From positions 13,863,703 through 13,927,702 of the forward strand of contig CM063258.1 of NCBI GenBank assembly GCA_032158295.1: 64,000 nucleotides of DNA, in the 5' to 3' direction. The number at the start of each line of letters is the position of its first letter. Within the stretch, counting starts at the first letter, position 1. Below the pieces are notes generated by a model. That model did no database searches, was not told the origin of the DNA, and worked only from the letters and a program-made list of their open reading frames with translations. Below, one piece after another: positions 22,135-33,748 of the stretch. Source of the stretch: Pycnopodia helianthoides (lineage: Eukaryota > Echinodermata > Asteroidea > Forcipulatida > Asteriidae). A program made the translations under genes and the position numbers.

Positions 22135-22979
22135 TTAAATCTTGGGTGCTGCGAATGAAACTCCGGGGCACCGTGGGGAAGGTAACAGCGCCCTAGCCGG
22201 CGAAAAGCGATCGCGCTGCCGCGGTGGCTCGATCGAACGAGTGAACGAGGAGCAGTGAACTCGGTGGCCTCTCTCGACTGACTCACGCACAACACTCTGC
22301 TGGCAGGCGACAAAAATAGAACAACGGTAAACAGGCGGCGCAGGCAGCGGCATTCAAAGTCACGGTCGTGCGAAGGTCGAGGGCAGGCATCTGTGCCGCG
22401 GCTGAATCTATTGACCTAGAATTCTGCGCCCGCGCAGAGCTCGGGTTCATCGCCTGCTCATGCTGATGAAGTGTATACGCGGGTTGATGCAGCCCTTGTT
22501 TGCAAAATGCCTTCTCCCCTAGAAAATTCGATTAATCCCGTCCCCCCGTGGAAACCTGGCGATGTTATTCCGGCCACGGCATTCGGAGATGCAAGGGTAC
22601 GGGATGGGCCCTCATCCGGAAGCGATGTAGCGCTAAGACTTGAATTTGAGGCGGATAAAAATCGATGAGGGCCCGGCCGACTGGATCATTTTTTGTGGCA
22701 CACGCGGGGGCAAGCCGGCTGGTTGGTTTGCTCTGGCTTTGGGTCGCTGACCCGTTGTGGCTGAGCACGGTGCTAGTTGAATGCACTTCCCGTACTTTTG
22801 ACTCGGTAGACTCGGGTGGAGGAGCGCCGACGTCATTGTTACTATGGCACACCAAGTAAAGGATATAGATCGCAGGGTTTTACTGCATTTGCCATTACGG
22901 GGAAAGGAAGAAAAAAAAAAAAAAAAAAAAAAGAAGAGGGGGAAAAAATCGCTTAGCAAGCCTTGTGCGTATGCTAAAG
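22135..22979. promoter_or_regulatory. GC/CpG-rich patch, possible alternative promoter or exon
   Basis: Contains CCGCGG, GCGATCGCGCTGCCGCGG and many other CpGs, unlike the surroundings. At 22979/22980 AAG|GTGAGAG is a near-consensus donor on the + strand. Several overlapping frames here have no recognisable product. A 20-base A run lies at 22912-22931. An upstream leader exon of the NR6A gene is possible but not shown. Confidence 0.25.
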
Positions 22980-25900
22980 GTGAGAGAGGGGAAAAAATTC
23001 ATCTCTTTTGGAGACTGGATTTAAATCTTATGAAGAAAAAAAACTGTTGTCGGTCGCTACGTTAATTTCCTCTGTCCTCTCTTGTATTTACACATTACAC
23101 AAAACAATCACCTTCCTTTAATTATCCAGAGCGGCGTTGGGTTTTTTTGGGGGGGGGGGTAGAGGAGATCGGGAAGGGAAGGGGATAAAAAAAAGTGACC
23201 TGTGACAATTATCACCTCTGTCAGTCCGTCGGGTTTGTGATGGGAAAAAGGACTCTACACACGGTGCACGGGTGAGTGGACTGCGAAGCGACATTACGCG
23301 ACAGCAATGCGGGGAAAGCGGGTTAGCAGAGCCCTGGGGGCGTTCCCCAGTCCCCGCGCATGAGCAAACTCCCCAGTTGGGCCGGGGAAAGTGGGACGCG
23401 CGAGCAACGACCCTGGCTTAGGAATCTAATGCACAGCACTGCGCACACACACACACAGAAAGAAAAAAAAAATGCTTGCAGCAACCTGCAGAGAGACTTC
23501 AGCCTAAGAGGAGAGAAAGAGAGAGAGAGGGAGAGAGAGCTGGATGAGGACACTGGGAAATAAAGACGTCTTTCATGTTACAAAACAGCCAGCTTGTCGT
23601 CACGGGGAACAATCCAACATGGCCGCCGGGTTTTGGATAAACTCGAAGATGGACACGCGCGTGATATGGCACACGTATACAACTCTGGTTTATTTTAAAG
23701 CCCCGGATAAAAAAAAACTGGGATTTGATTTTGTTATTATCTTAAATAACATTTGTCTTCTCGATATAGTTCATTTGGATAAATGAGGAAAAAGAACAAA
23801 CCTCCTATAGACTCCTATCACAACAAGTCTTTGTTTTGAATAAATTAAACGATAATGCTTGCCATAATTAAACCAACTTCATGCCGAAGTGTTCAGGATA
23901 TTAACGAAGTTATTGTATTTTTTTTTGTAAATGTTTTATATAACTATTTTAAACCATTGAAATAAACAAATTTACAAAATATTCCCTGATATTATAAACA
24001 CATCCGCACAACTTTGTAATTAGTGTATATTTTACAAGTTACAAAATTAACTAGGCAGATTTCACTTTTTGCGAAACACACGTAGTGGGTTTTTTTTTAA
24101 ACGGAAAATGACCCAGTTAGACGAAAAATGACCCGTGCGTCCTCGGACCGTCCGTTGTGCCGTGGACACCGTGTCCGAAGGGTCGATTACGTAAGAGTTC
24201 CCGTCGCTTGGTGGCGCTACCCGTCGATCCACAAAGTCCAGCAAGGACTTGCAAGTTGCCACATTATCTGGGGTCCTCAAAAATAATTTATTGCGTGCCC
24301 TGTGTGCGCGTCTCACCTCGGCATTTATTATTGAGTTCGCGTTGTCATTTATTTCATAATTGTATATATTCGATTCGTTTACAAAAACAAACAAACAAAT
24401 AAAGCATTGAAGTTGAAAATTGCAGTCGCCATGCCATTACAAAATAAAGCCCCAATCAATATTCCGAGCATTATTACAGAAATTAATAGAATATTTTGAA
24501 CAAAACGAAACCAACAAAGTGTCATGAAAATTATTGTGGAATTAAATTTGTGATTACTAAATTATTGTTGAATATTTGTTGAAAATGATAAGTGCGGGAA
24601 GAAACAAATGTAATCAACGGACGTCGAGGCATTCAAATTCCACTGACAAAAAATCACCGTGTACGCCAGAATACGGAAATGACAGTCTACAAAATTATCT
24701 ATTCATGGTGTCGAGCTTACATAAAAAATAACCATCGTTTCATTATTCATCTCAGTATTACAAATTGACAGATGGAATCATAACAACATTAATGATGATG
24801 CTAAAAAAAATATTTGTGTATGTGCCGGCAGCTGCCCACATAATTTTAAGTCCGAGTTGAGTTAATTGATCACTCATTATTTTGTGTAGTTACTATTTGG
24901 AATTTACCACTGGTTAGTTTCAATCCCGATTTTCGAAAGGTTCTTGATTTAGGTTTTGATGGTGACAAACCCCCTCGAATTATAAATTGTTCAAAACGTG
25001 TTCAGTGCGAGACGACGATGCGACGTTGCGAACAGTGCTGAAATAATTAACAACAAATTCACACAAGCGTGTTGATTGATAGACCAATTAAACACACGTA
25101 TTATAATGACGTGTGCTTTGCCGACTATTTTGAACTACGGTGTGCTGGAAGAGACATCGCATCTGGCATTGTTTTAAGCATTGGCATTTAATTAGTCGAT
25201 TAAATATTGCCCACAAAAATACGTACCAGTATAGATTGAAAAAGATTGTTTCAAAAGACGCCCATAAAAATGGAAAATGCCCACACAAAACCCACAGTAA
25301 GACCGTGTTTCTTGATGCATCAGTGTGGTTAACTAAAATCTAGTCTGGAGCGGAATTAACCTGGTCCCTTTTTTTGTGTATTGAACGTCGGGTTGTTTGC
25401 TGTTTATTTGTAAAGGGAACGCGACTAAAATGGCCACTTTTAATGGTTTACTTATTCGTTCAGGGCAGAACAATCTCAAAGTTGACTATAGTCAAAACAT
25501 GTATCAATGACTAAAAACGGTAGCGAAGCGTGCTTTAAAACTAAGAAAACGCAAGGGAAACATTTCAATATGTCTTTGTATTTCTTGACACGTAAAGTTG
25601 AAATCCATTTAGGATGATGCAAATTGTTGTTCCATTTCAGCAATCGTTGAGGATGAGATCGTTTAGAATATTTATTCGAATTTGTCATCACCGAATTACC
25701 ATATGTTTTGGGCAAAACTTTAATTATTTCGATCTAATCCCCGATGGTAGAACTAGGTCATGACAATAATTGTTGAATGTTTAGTGTGTTTTTGCTTCGA
25801 GCCAAGCCATAAAAAATCGGCCTATATCAGGAAAAAATATGTATGAGTTTATGGAATAAATGATAAAAATACAGGCCTGTACGATAAAGGTTTTAAAAAT

Positions 25901-26500
25901 ATATATATATATAATAGATATAAAAATTGAAATGATTTAAAAGAAAACAGCGAAAACTTGATGTTATATGCATTCCAAGCGACCCCCTAAACACTGACTA
26001 ACCGAGGTCTACCTGACCGCAATTATTCTCCTTCATTTACCCCATGGAACTCGAATCCCATCCCTTGAATTTTTACAGCCGTCCCACCCTCATGTTTGTT
26101 GTTAAATATTTAACGAGAGCAGAAGGTCCTTGCTGCCGAAAAAAATGTTCCCCATTTTTTCTCTCTCGGGCTCGCCCTTTTATTCTGCCGTTTTACCCGG
26201 GATTTACCCCCCTTTTTTGCTGATTGCATCAGCTCATCAATAGCTGTGAAGAAAAAAAAATACATCATAATGAAGAGAAGCATAAAAGAAGTTTGCTCCA
26301 TTGTGTTTTGCCTATCAAACGTGACATTGAGAGTGTGGGTCATTCAACTTCTCGTATTGCACACTGTTCGCTGCGGTGATGTACCTGCATTCATGAATTA
26401 GTAACAACGCGTGCACTTTGCGGCCGCCGTAGCATTACTAATAACACTGTATTTGTAGCCTAGTTTTAGTCCGTTTTGAACTCTGAGTCGCTCTGTACAC
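22980..26500. other. Non-coding stretch, AT-rich from 23.7 kb
   Basis: A GC-richer part at 23.22-23.66 kb has a GA microsatellite (23513-23540) and ACATGGCCGCCGGG, a YY1-like site, at 23618. From 23.7 to 26.4 kb I see only AT-rich single-copy-looking DNA. Confidence 0.4.
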
Positions 26501-26829
26501 AGCCAAACCACACATGCAACGTACGTACACGCAGATCGCACTGTGGCTCAGCACCGCACGCATCGCGTACACAAACTCGGGCGATCTTTTTTTTTATACA
26601 TACAAGGAAAAGGTTTTTATCTCACCCCATCTTGTGAGTTATCCCGGGGAAGAAAAAACATATCTTAGGAGAAAAGTTTTGGATTGATCGTGGATCTTTA
26701 CGAAGGTAAGACGAATTGAGAGTTCTCGATCTCTCTCTCTCTCTTTTAAAAAAAAAATGTACAGTTTTTTATGTTTTGTTTTGTTTTGTGTGGGGTTGCC
26801 TACCCCGCTTGCTTTAATATTATGAATGT

Positions 26830-27523
26830 AGGCCATGGCTCGTTCGCTTGGCCGGGGTCGTTGATCGCAGAGCTCTGCCCTCGCAGAGTGCGCGACTCAC
26901 GGGCTTCGGGTAGTTGACTGGAAACGACTGTTCCTGCTAGCTGTGCCTTGGCAAGCAAGCCGGCTGCCTGCCTTGCACCGTGGAGGGAAAAAAAGAGAGA
27001 AAAAACCTCATCAAAGTCTCGGTCACGATCAAGGTGAATTCAGTTTCCACGGACTTGCCCGGTGAAAGATACCCGGGGAAAACGACCCTTTCCCCCCCGC
27101 GTTTGGGACCTGCTCCGATGTGTCGCTTCCAAATAATTCGGTGGCTGGTCTTTTCGAGTCCGAGGCGACAATCTACAGAAAGGAATCCGGGCAGCAGTCT
27201 TCGTTTCTGCCGTAGATCGCCTCCAAATGTCGACACAGTTTCGTCCAGGAAATTGACGACCTGAAACATGTAAAAGTTGACGGACGATTTCGGAGATTTT
27301 TGTGCCTGTTTTCGTCGACGATAAAGGGAGTTTTGTTTCTTTCCCGGAGTCATATTTCATCGAGGAAAGTACATCACCGGGTCGACTGAAAATCATGTGC
27401 CATTAAATCCGGCGGGCATCGAGTTCAACTTCAGACAAGAGGAACACACCCGGTATCTTCCCATTCTTAAAACACCGGTCAAATTACTAATTTTTTTCGA
27501 TTCTGCGACCCAGGTCAACAAAG
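26830..27523 (+). promoter_or_regulatory. Candidate CpG-rich promoter / noncoding first exon of the NR6A gene
   Basis: This is one of the few stretches clearly richer in G, C and CpG than its AT-rich surroundings. It ends in a near-consensus donor, AAG|GTACGT, with the GT at 27524-27525. The next good acceptor in the correct place for the gene is at 32366, 4.8 kb downstream, whose exon begins just before the start codon. The overlapping open frames on both strands (up to 138 codons) look like nothing known and are expected in GC-rich DNA. No TATA box was seen, and the transcription start cannot be placed. The call is an inference; GC-rich patches at 22.15-22.98 kb are an alternative. Confidence 0.4.
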
Positions 27524-30500
27524 GTACGTGGTCAGTTTACTCACATTTGGCCTTTGTATAATTTAAAGTCTATGTGGCTGGACATTTTTTCCCTTCTGAA
27601 TGTTGCAACTGTTCGTTGATAACAAATTTTAAAAAATGCATTTAAAACAATGGGCATACTTTCCAATGTACACAAAAACAAAGGATGCTGCGGGCTGGAT
27701 GCTTTGTTAAACAAGACAGAAAGATGAGGAAAATGCTTTAAAATATTTATATCATAATCTGAAAATTGAAATGATAAAGGAATTGTTGCAAAATTTATAC
27801 AAATTCAAAAGATTTTTTTTCAGATGGCATACTAGGCCTAACAACTTTGATTTAACCTGTTTGTCAAACCATGGAGGTGGTCAAACCATAATGACTCTAC
27901 TCTCTATTTCCAATAGGCAGATGGACAATTTATTGCTATTTTATTAAATAGTATATTTTATTCTGAGTTAAACCTTCAAAGGTGAAACTGTCATAAATCT
28001 TAGTTTAAAGAAAATATTGCTTTTTTTAAAATGGGAGCATGATTCTTTAAATCCATCAAATTTTTAATTTTTGTTGAAGAAAGTCGCAGAGCTCTGGCAA
28101 ATCTTTAAAATATGGAAATAAATGGAAATTTCTCCAAAGTCATAATTATTTTATTTTGTGCACAAAGCAAATTGAAACAAAGATTTTATTGAAAAAATGA
28201 GTGACTGCACATTTTTTTTTCCCCCATTTTTTTTTCTTCAATTCCTCGTTTGCACTAATAAAAAGTAAACAAATTAATGAAAAAATAGAATTTCTAGAAA
28301 TGTACAAACATTATTTATTGCTTTTTTGCCTATTGCTGTTTTTAAGTAACGGGATAACTTATTTCGGGGTTATCTTGGCCTTTAACTTTTAAGTCTTCAA
28401 ATTCAGAGAAAATTGCCAGTCACTTGAAGCAGTTTTTGTGTGTGTGTTTTAGGGTAGTTTTTGTTATATATATTTTTTGTTATTACAAAGTGCAGTTTTG
28501 CACCCAGGAGACTGTTCCTGTGTGGAAAAAAAGCTCATAACCTTTGTAATAATTCCAAAGACTCCAATATTTGCAAACGTTCCTTCGTGGTCTGCCATCT
28601 TTTCTAGGGTAATTTGGAAAGTGGCTTTATGCCGGATCACGCTCAAAGTTCAGTATACAACAGCTGTATGAATTATTCACACAACTCCTCAAAGCTTGGA
28701 ACTATACGGGGGGAAAAAAAGAAAAGAGATGGGTCAATGACAATACCTGCTTAAAACTTAACCCACAAAATCAGAGTGGAGAACCCCCCCCCCCCAAGAA
28801 AAAAATAAAATAAAATAAAAAACTGTCACGTCTGTGCCGATAGCTTTTTTCTTTGTGTCGTTTGGTTTGATTGATGACTCTGATGAGACCAGATATTCAG
28901 TTTTTTATGCTGTTTTGGCTTGACGTAGGTCGGAGGGGGCGGGGGGTTCAGTAAGTAAACTTAAACACTGTGTAATCAATTAACAGTGTTTTTGTATATG
29001 CCCACCACAAATTGGCTCATTTTGTTTTTGAGTTTTTACCTTACAATTTTTTCTTCTTCTTTCTTTGCGATATTTTGAGTTGATCGATTGGGCGGGGGAA
29101 ATTTGCCTTAATTGAAAACATAGTTGTGATGTAACGTCTTTCTCAGAATTCTGATGAGTTGCCAAATTGAGTCCACATGATTTTTTTTGAAAATGTTAAA
29201 TTTATTTGCTTTTCTTTTTGTATGTAATAATGCTGGAACATGCTGGTAGTGTCTGGGCCCGGCCTCTTTGAGTGAGAGAGAAAGCAATAAAATGAAAGAA
29301 AACAACAACCCACATCACAAAAAAAAATATATACTTTTAATTTCTTCTAACCTTCCTTTTATTGGCTTTTTAATTAAAGTCCAGAAACATAAATAAGTAT
29401 TCGACTAGGCCTAATGCAATTATAATTTTGTGATAATTTCTGTTATAATAGCATTTCATGAAAACAAAAAACCTGAAGGAAGTGATTCAACACGGTGCTC
29501 CGAATAACATAGTGTGGTAAAAAAAATATTAAAATAAAATGAAAACTTAAAACAACAGAATCTTTCAATTAGTTGTTCTTCTTGTACGTTAAAGCAATAT
29601 TTAATTATGAATTATTTCAACTGAATTTTTTGTTTACTACATAGCAACAACAACAAAGAAAATCAAATGTAGTTTTTGATTGATAACCTTAGTTTGAAAA
29701 CATGCCGAAAGTACAATAATTGAAAACTGGGTAGAAGTGTAAATAAATAGAAGAAAGTTAAATAATGTTGCTGTTACTGTAAAGTATTAAGAAATATGAA
29801 AAATGAACAAACATTTTAAAGTCTCCATAAATCTTCATTAGTAATATTTCCAAGGCTGAGCGTAATGCAAGAAGACCCTGTCCAACCGACAATAAAAAGA
29901 ATATCTTCATCAAGCTCAATTTTTATTTGATATCATAAATTCAATATTTCAAGTATATTACATCATTTGCATTTTTTTTTGCATAGCAAATCCACCCCCC
30001 CCTTCCGTCCTCTTTTTTGAATTGCTATTTTCTTGATGTCGATGCAAATTAAAATGAGTCAACTTTTGTTAATGATCAATCCTTGAATTTGTCTGTAACT
30101 TACAGATAAATAACAATTATGACTCTTTTAGGAGAATAAGTCGACTTGGTCCGTTTATCTTGCCCTAAATTGATTGTCGAGAGGTGATGCACTTCCAAGA
30201 CTCAATGGATGTTGTCTGCCTATCCAGTACACTCCGTTTGGTGTAGTTTTTTTTTTACAAGTGCCAAATAACCAAGTTTTTACAGGTGTAAATATGAACC
30301 CATCTGTTGAAAACTAATGTAGGAGTACAATGTACATACTACCTAAGTCAGTGCTATCTCTCTGTCATTTGAACAACAACGTATGTAAGCTATAAAATAT
30401 GATTATTATGGATAATCTTTAACAACATTCGCTGGTCAGAGAAGCAAATGAAGGAAGTCTCTTTGTCTCTTAAGTGTGTGTTTCAAACAATGTTTCAAGC

Positions 30501-30785
30501 TTCACGGTTGCTTTGAAATGAATATTAAACCTCAGCTTTAAAATGAAATTACATTTTGTGGTATCAATATGTAGATGCAAAAAGATGTAAGCAATAAAAT
30601 TAAAAAAAATTACTAGGTGTTATAAACACAAAGAACCATGTGTCATGTTCTTTGTAAACTATGTTGAATGATTTACTATTCTAATTTCAAGAAAACAAGC
30701 CATGCCAGGGACTGTCCGATTTATACAACAAAACCAACAAAAATGGGTAGAGGTTTTACAACTTCTAAGGAAATTACAATAAACT

Positions 30786-31090
30786 TCATTATTTATAATT
30801 TGTTTGTTGAGACAATCTTCCCAACAAAGGAGCTCGGCAAAGGTCCCACAAGGGGATATAAACACCAAGCTTGCAACATCCAGTCTCTCACATGTACTAG
30901 TATTGGTTTAGCACTATGATTATGAATTACACAAATCAATCAATCGTGATTCAGTAACTAGACGACAATACTTTTTTTCCGGTCATTGTAAAAAAAACTA
31001 TAAAAAAAAAAAAGCTGTTGGCTTGGCCAGATTCGACCCCACAACCATGTGACTGCTAGTCCTGCAGTCTAACGCCTTGTCCATGTGGAC
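30786..31090 (-). mobile_element. tRNA-derived SINE, family S1, minus copy
   Basis: In reverse complement the head is ACAAGGCGTTAGACTGCAGG (A-box region) and GGGGTCGAATCTGG (B-box), followed by the family body with TTGGTGTTTATATCCCCTTG and a tail AACAAACAAATTATAAATAA. It lies directly upstream of A5. Confidence 0.85.
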
Positions 31091-31127
31091 AATATTCAAC
31101 GCCCCGAGAAATTAGCAAGAATGCATT

Positions 31128-31520
31128 TTAAAGGAACATTACAGAATTGGTTTTTGCTAACAAAACAGTTGCTGGCAGTGTAAGCACTTTATGTAATCCA
31201 CCATATACATAAACTGACAAACCTGTAGAAGTTTGAGATCGATCGGCCATCTGGGTCACGAGAAAATAGTGAAAAACCGATTACACATTTGCATGAAATC
31301 ATATAGGTTCAACAAATGAATAAAACGCTCACTGAGCGGTAAACTCCAATCGGAAAATTAGTTTATTAATTTCTCATCAAATATGGCATTTCAGACAGAA
31401 ATATTTCTAGGGATGTTTTCTACCATTATCATCGTTAGACCGTGTAAGTTTTATGCAAATCTGTGATCAAAAGTATATTTTACAAGTTTTTTTCTTACCA
31501 ATTCTGTAATGTTCCTTTAA
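31128..31520 (+). mobile_element. Family A MITE, copy A5 (complete)
   Basis: TTAA at both ends and perfect terminal inverted repeats. Internal sequence close to A3. Located in the putative leader intron. Confidence 0.95.
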
Positions 31521-31951
31521 GCTTTTAAACCGGCCCGATTTTCTTTTACCACTGTATGCCTGTAGTGTCATGGAATATAAATGCAAATTTACTGACGTTT
31601 TGTGATCAACTGCTGTTACACTGACTTGAGATTCTTCACCTGTACACCTCAGCTATGATTGATTCTAAAAATGATTAATGCTGCAACTAGGTCTGACCAA
31701 TAACCGTATTATGGATTTTTTTTCTTCTTCTCCAGTCCATGTTTTCTTCTGAAGAAAGATTGGCAAATTGATATTGTTAGATTAATTGTGGCATCTGGAA
31801 TTGATGCCGAAAATGGTCTGTTTTAAATTATATGATGGTGTCAGTTTCAATAAACACAAATTTGGGGTTGTGTGTACATTGTTTATTTTGTCGTGTATTA
31901 TTTACAAGTTGATATGTAGAATTACGCGTTCATGTGGTTCTATTCTGTACT

Positions 31952-32255
31952 TCTGGTAATGAAACCAAGGATGTCTCACGAGTGAACTTAATCACTGTAG
32001 CTTGCAAGCCTGAGGAAACCTGTAAACAAGGGCGCTTGCTATGTGAACCAGAAACACCAAGCTTGACCCCTACTCTTCCACGATAAGTGTTCTGGGTTCT
32101 TTTTACGTGCACTACCAATCCTAATTAGGGTAAAGTATCTTGCTCGAGGACACACGTGCCACGACCAGGACTCGAACCCACACTCTGCTGATCAGAAACA
32201 CCAGAGCTTGAGTCCGGTGAGCTTGACTGTTCGGCCGCAACACGCCACACTGAAT
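31952..32255 (-). mobile_element. tRNA-derived SINE, family S2, minus copy
   Basis: The B-box on the minus strand (GGGTTCGAGTCCTGG, near 32170) and A-box-like sequence near 32220-32235. The body matches 19240-19600 in reverse complement, including CTGAGGAAACCTGTAAACAA. It ends about 110 bp before the coding-exon acceptor. Confidence 0.85.
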
Positions 32256-32366
32256 GTACATTATTGTGTTATTCTGTAAGTAATATAGTTAGTTATAAGC
32301 CTCAAGTTCAATTATTGATTAAACTTAACTTATTAACTTTCTGGGTTTTTTTTTCTGTCGTTGCAG

Positions 32367-32384
32367 GTTTTCTCCTAACACAAA
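32367..32384 (+). other. NR6A1: Splice acceptor and short 5' UTR of the coding exon
   Basis: A pyrimidine-rich tract ending TTGCAG at 32366 makes a strong acceptor. The 18 bases after it hold an in-frame TAA at 32376 and then the start codon at 32385 in the context ACAAAATGA. The rest of the 5' UTR must therefore lie in one or more upstream noncoding exons. Confidence 0.75.
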
Positions 32385-33308
32385 ATGAAGCGGTCCTCAG
32401 TAGAAATGGAGTACCCGGACAGACCGTACCTTATCTGTAAATCACCAAAGATGGACACCATCTGCAATAACAACAACAACAACGAGCCCATCTTCAAGAA
32501 ACTCCCACCGACGAAACGCTGGAGTGGCCTCTACAAAGGGGAGGACCGCATGTCCGTCTCCCGCTGGCCAAGAGCCCCAGCAAGGACGAAGTGTTCCTGA
32601 GCGAGGAGTCCACAATGGACGGAAACCCGATTCATTGCCGTCCTCCGCTTCCCCCTCCCCCATTACTGATGGTCCCGGGACTTATCCCCACCTCCGTCGG
32701 ACAGGTCACCCCAAGAACCACCGAGGGCCTGTTGCTGAAAAGCCATCAGCGCTCCTCCCTGGGGGGCATGGACTCCCCACTCTGCGCCCTCAGCCCCTTC
32801 TCCGTCCTCCCGTCCCCGAGTTGTCAGCCCTCCCCGTCGCCTAGTCTTCCCACCCCGGGTGCATTCCTCCCACCGTCGCTCCCAAACGGGAACTTTCTTT
32901 TCCCCCCGTTCACCGCCGGGATCCCGTTCTCCGCGGCGACGCGGTTCCCGTTCCCGCCGCAGCTGCCGTTCCAGACGCACCAGTTCCTGCGCGAGAACGA
33001 ACTCAAAGTGCGCTCGCAGTCGGAGAGCGCCGTCTCCGGGCTGGACAGCCAGGGGCACAGCGAGGAGAGCAATTCGGACGAGGACGACTCCCTGATGTTG
33101 TGCAGCATCTGCTGCGACAAGGCCACGGGATTGCACTACGGCATCATAACCTGCGAAGGGTGCAAGGGTTTCTTTAAGAGGACAGTTCAAAACAAAAGAG
33201 TATACACTTGTGTCGGGAGCGGAAATTGTGAAGTTACCAAAGCCCAACGGAATCGTTGTCAATACTGCCGGTTTCAGAAATGCCTACACATGGGAATGAT
33301 GCTGGAAG
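32385..33308 (+). CDS. NR6A1: NR6A-group nuclear receptor (HR4/GCNF-like), first coding exon, with an apparent frameshift
   Basis: This is the N-terminal part of an orphan nuclear receptor, a nuclear DNA-binding transcription factor. The ATG at 32385 follows an in-frame stop (TAA, 32376) in the same exon, so it is a credible start. Residues 1-59 include an Asn run (28-33). The frame then has to change near 32560-32562, because the first frame stops at 32600 while the other continues to the donor. After the shift comes a Pro/Ser-rich region (about 86-165) and an acidic serine stretch (about 222-236). The DNA-binding domain starts at 33101 and has C-x2-C-x13-C-x2-C and C-x5-C-x9-C-x2-C fingers, P-box CEGCKG, and the signature [20 protein letters not shown]. 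The first finger reads CSICC, with an extra Cys where Gly is usual. The exon ends in phase 1 at 33308 (donor GT at 33309). Family assignment is firm. HR4/GRF is the closest subgroup from memory. The N-terminal region is not recognisable beyond composition. Confidence 0.93.
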
Positions 33309-33725
33309 GTAGGCCCCAACAGATTTCATATTTGATCAGTTTTACGTCTTTATCCTTTCTCAAAGACGCTCTTTGATAAGTGTATATAATCAAAACATCA
33401 TACCGTATTATTTACTTGAATCTTGCGGTCGGTGGGTAGTGCACACGTCCGATGTCAATCCCTTAATTAAACACAGTAGGGAATTCAGTGCTAGACACGC
33501 AGCCAAAATATATTCCCTCCTCGAAAAAAAAACCTCAAAGTCTGACAACTTCATTTTGATATCAACAAATTCCACCAAATTTCACCCCCTAATTTTTCCC
33601 AGCATACTTTCACTAACATATAAAACAGATTGAAATATAAACTGGAGTCTCGGAAAAACTGCTCCGGCTGGCAGAGGTTAACCAACTCCCCTTTCTGATG
33701 ATTTCAACACACCCCTGTCGGCGGC

Positions 33726-33748
33726 GGGGGGGGGGGGGGGGGGGGGGG
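33726..33748. repeat. 23-base G run in the NR6A intron
   Basis: An uninterrupted run of about 23 G follows GCGGC, 418 bp after the DNA-binding-domain donor. It could form a G-quadruplex in DNA or nascent RNA. Length is probably unstable and hard to sequence exactly. Confidence 0.9.

Larger units (their letters stand above)
27524..32366 (+). other. Putative intron between leader exon and coding exon
   Basis: AT-rich DNA without coding signals. It holds a minus-strand S1 SINE (30786-31090), a complete family A element (31128-31520) and a minus-strand S2 SINE (31952-32255) ending about 110 bp before the acceptor. From 27524 to about 30780 I see only AT-rich single-copy-looking sequence with homopolymer runs, for example 12 C at 28784-28795. 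The left boundary depends on the uncertain leader exon. Confidence 0.4.

Noticed and set aside
26937..27396. Two overlapping minus-strand frames of 138 and 118 codons
   Set aside because: GC-rich leader region, frames overlap each other and a plus frame, and no domain is recognisable.
32663..33262. A 199-codon open frame on the minus strand
   Set aside because: It lies exactly opposite the GC-rich NR6A coding exon and has no recognisable domain; it is a shadow.
33309..33376. Read-through of the coding exon past 33308 to a stop at 33376
   Set aside because: The continuation has no family similarity, while splicing at 33308 joins perfectly in frame to the REDRMPGGRN exon.
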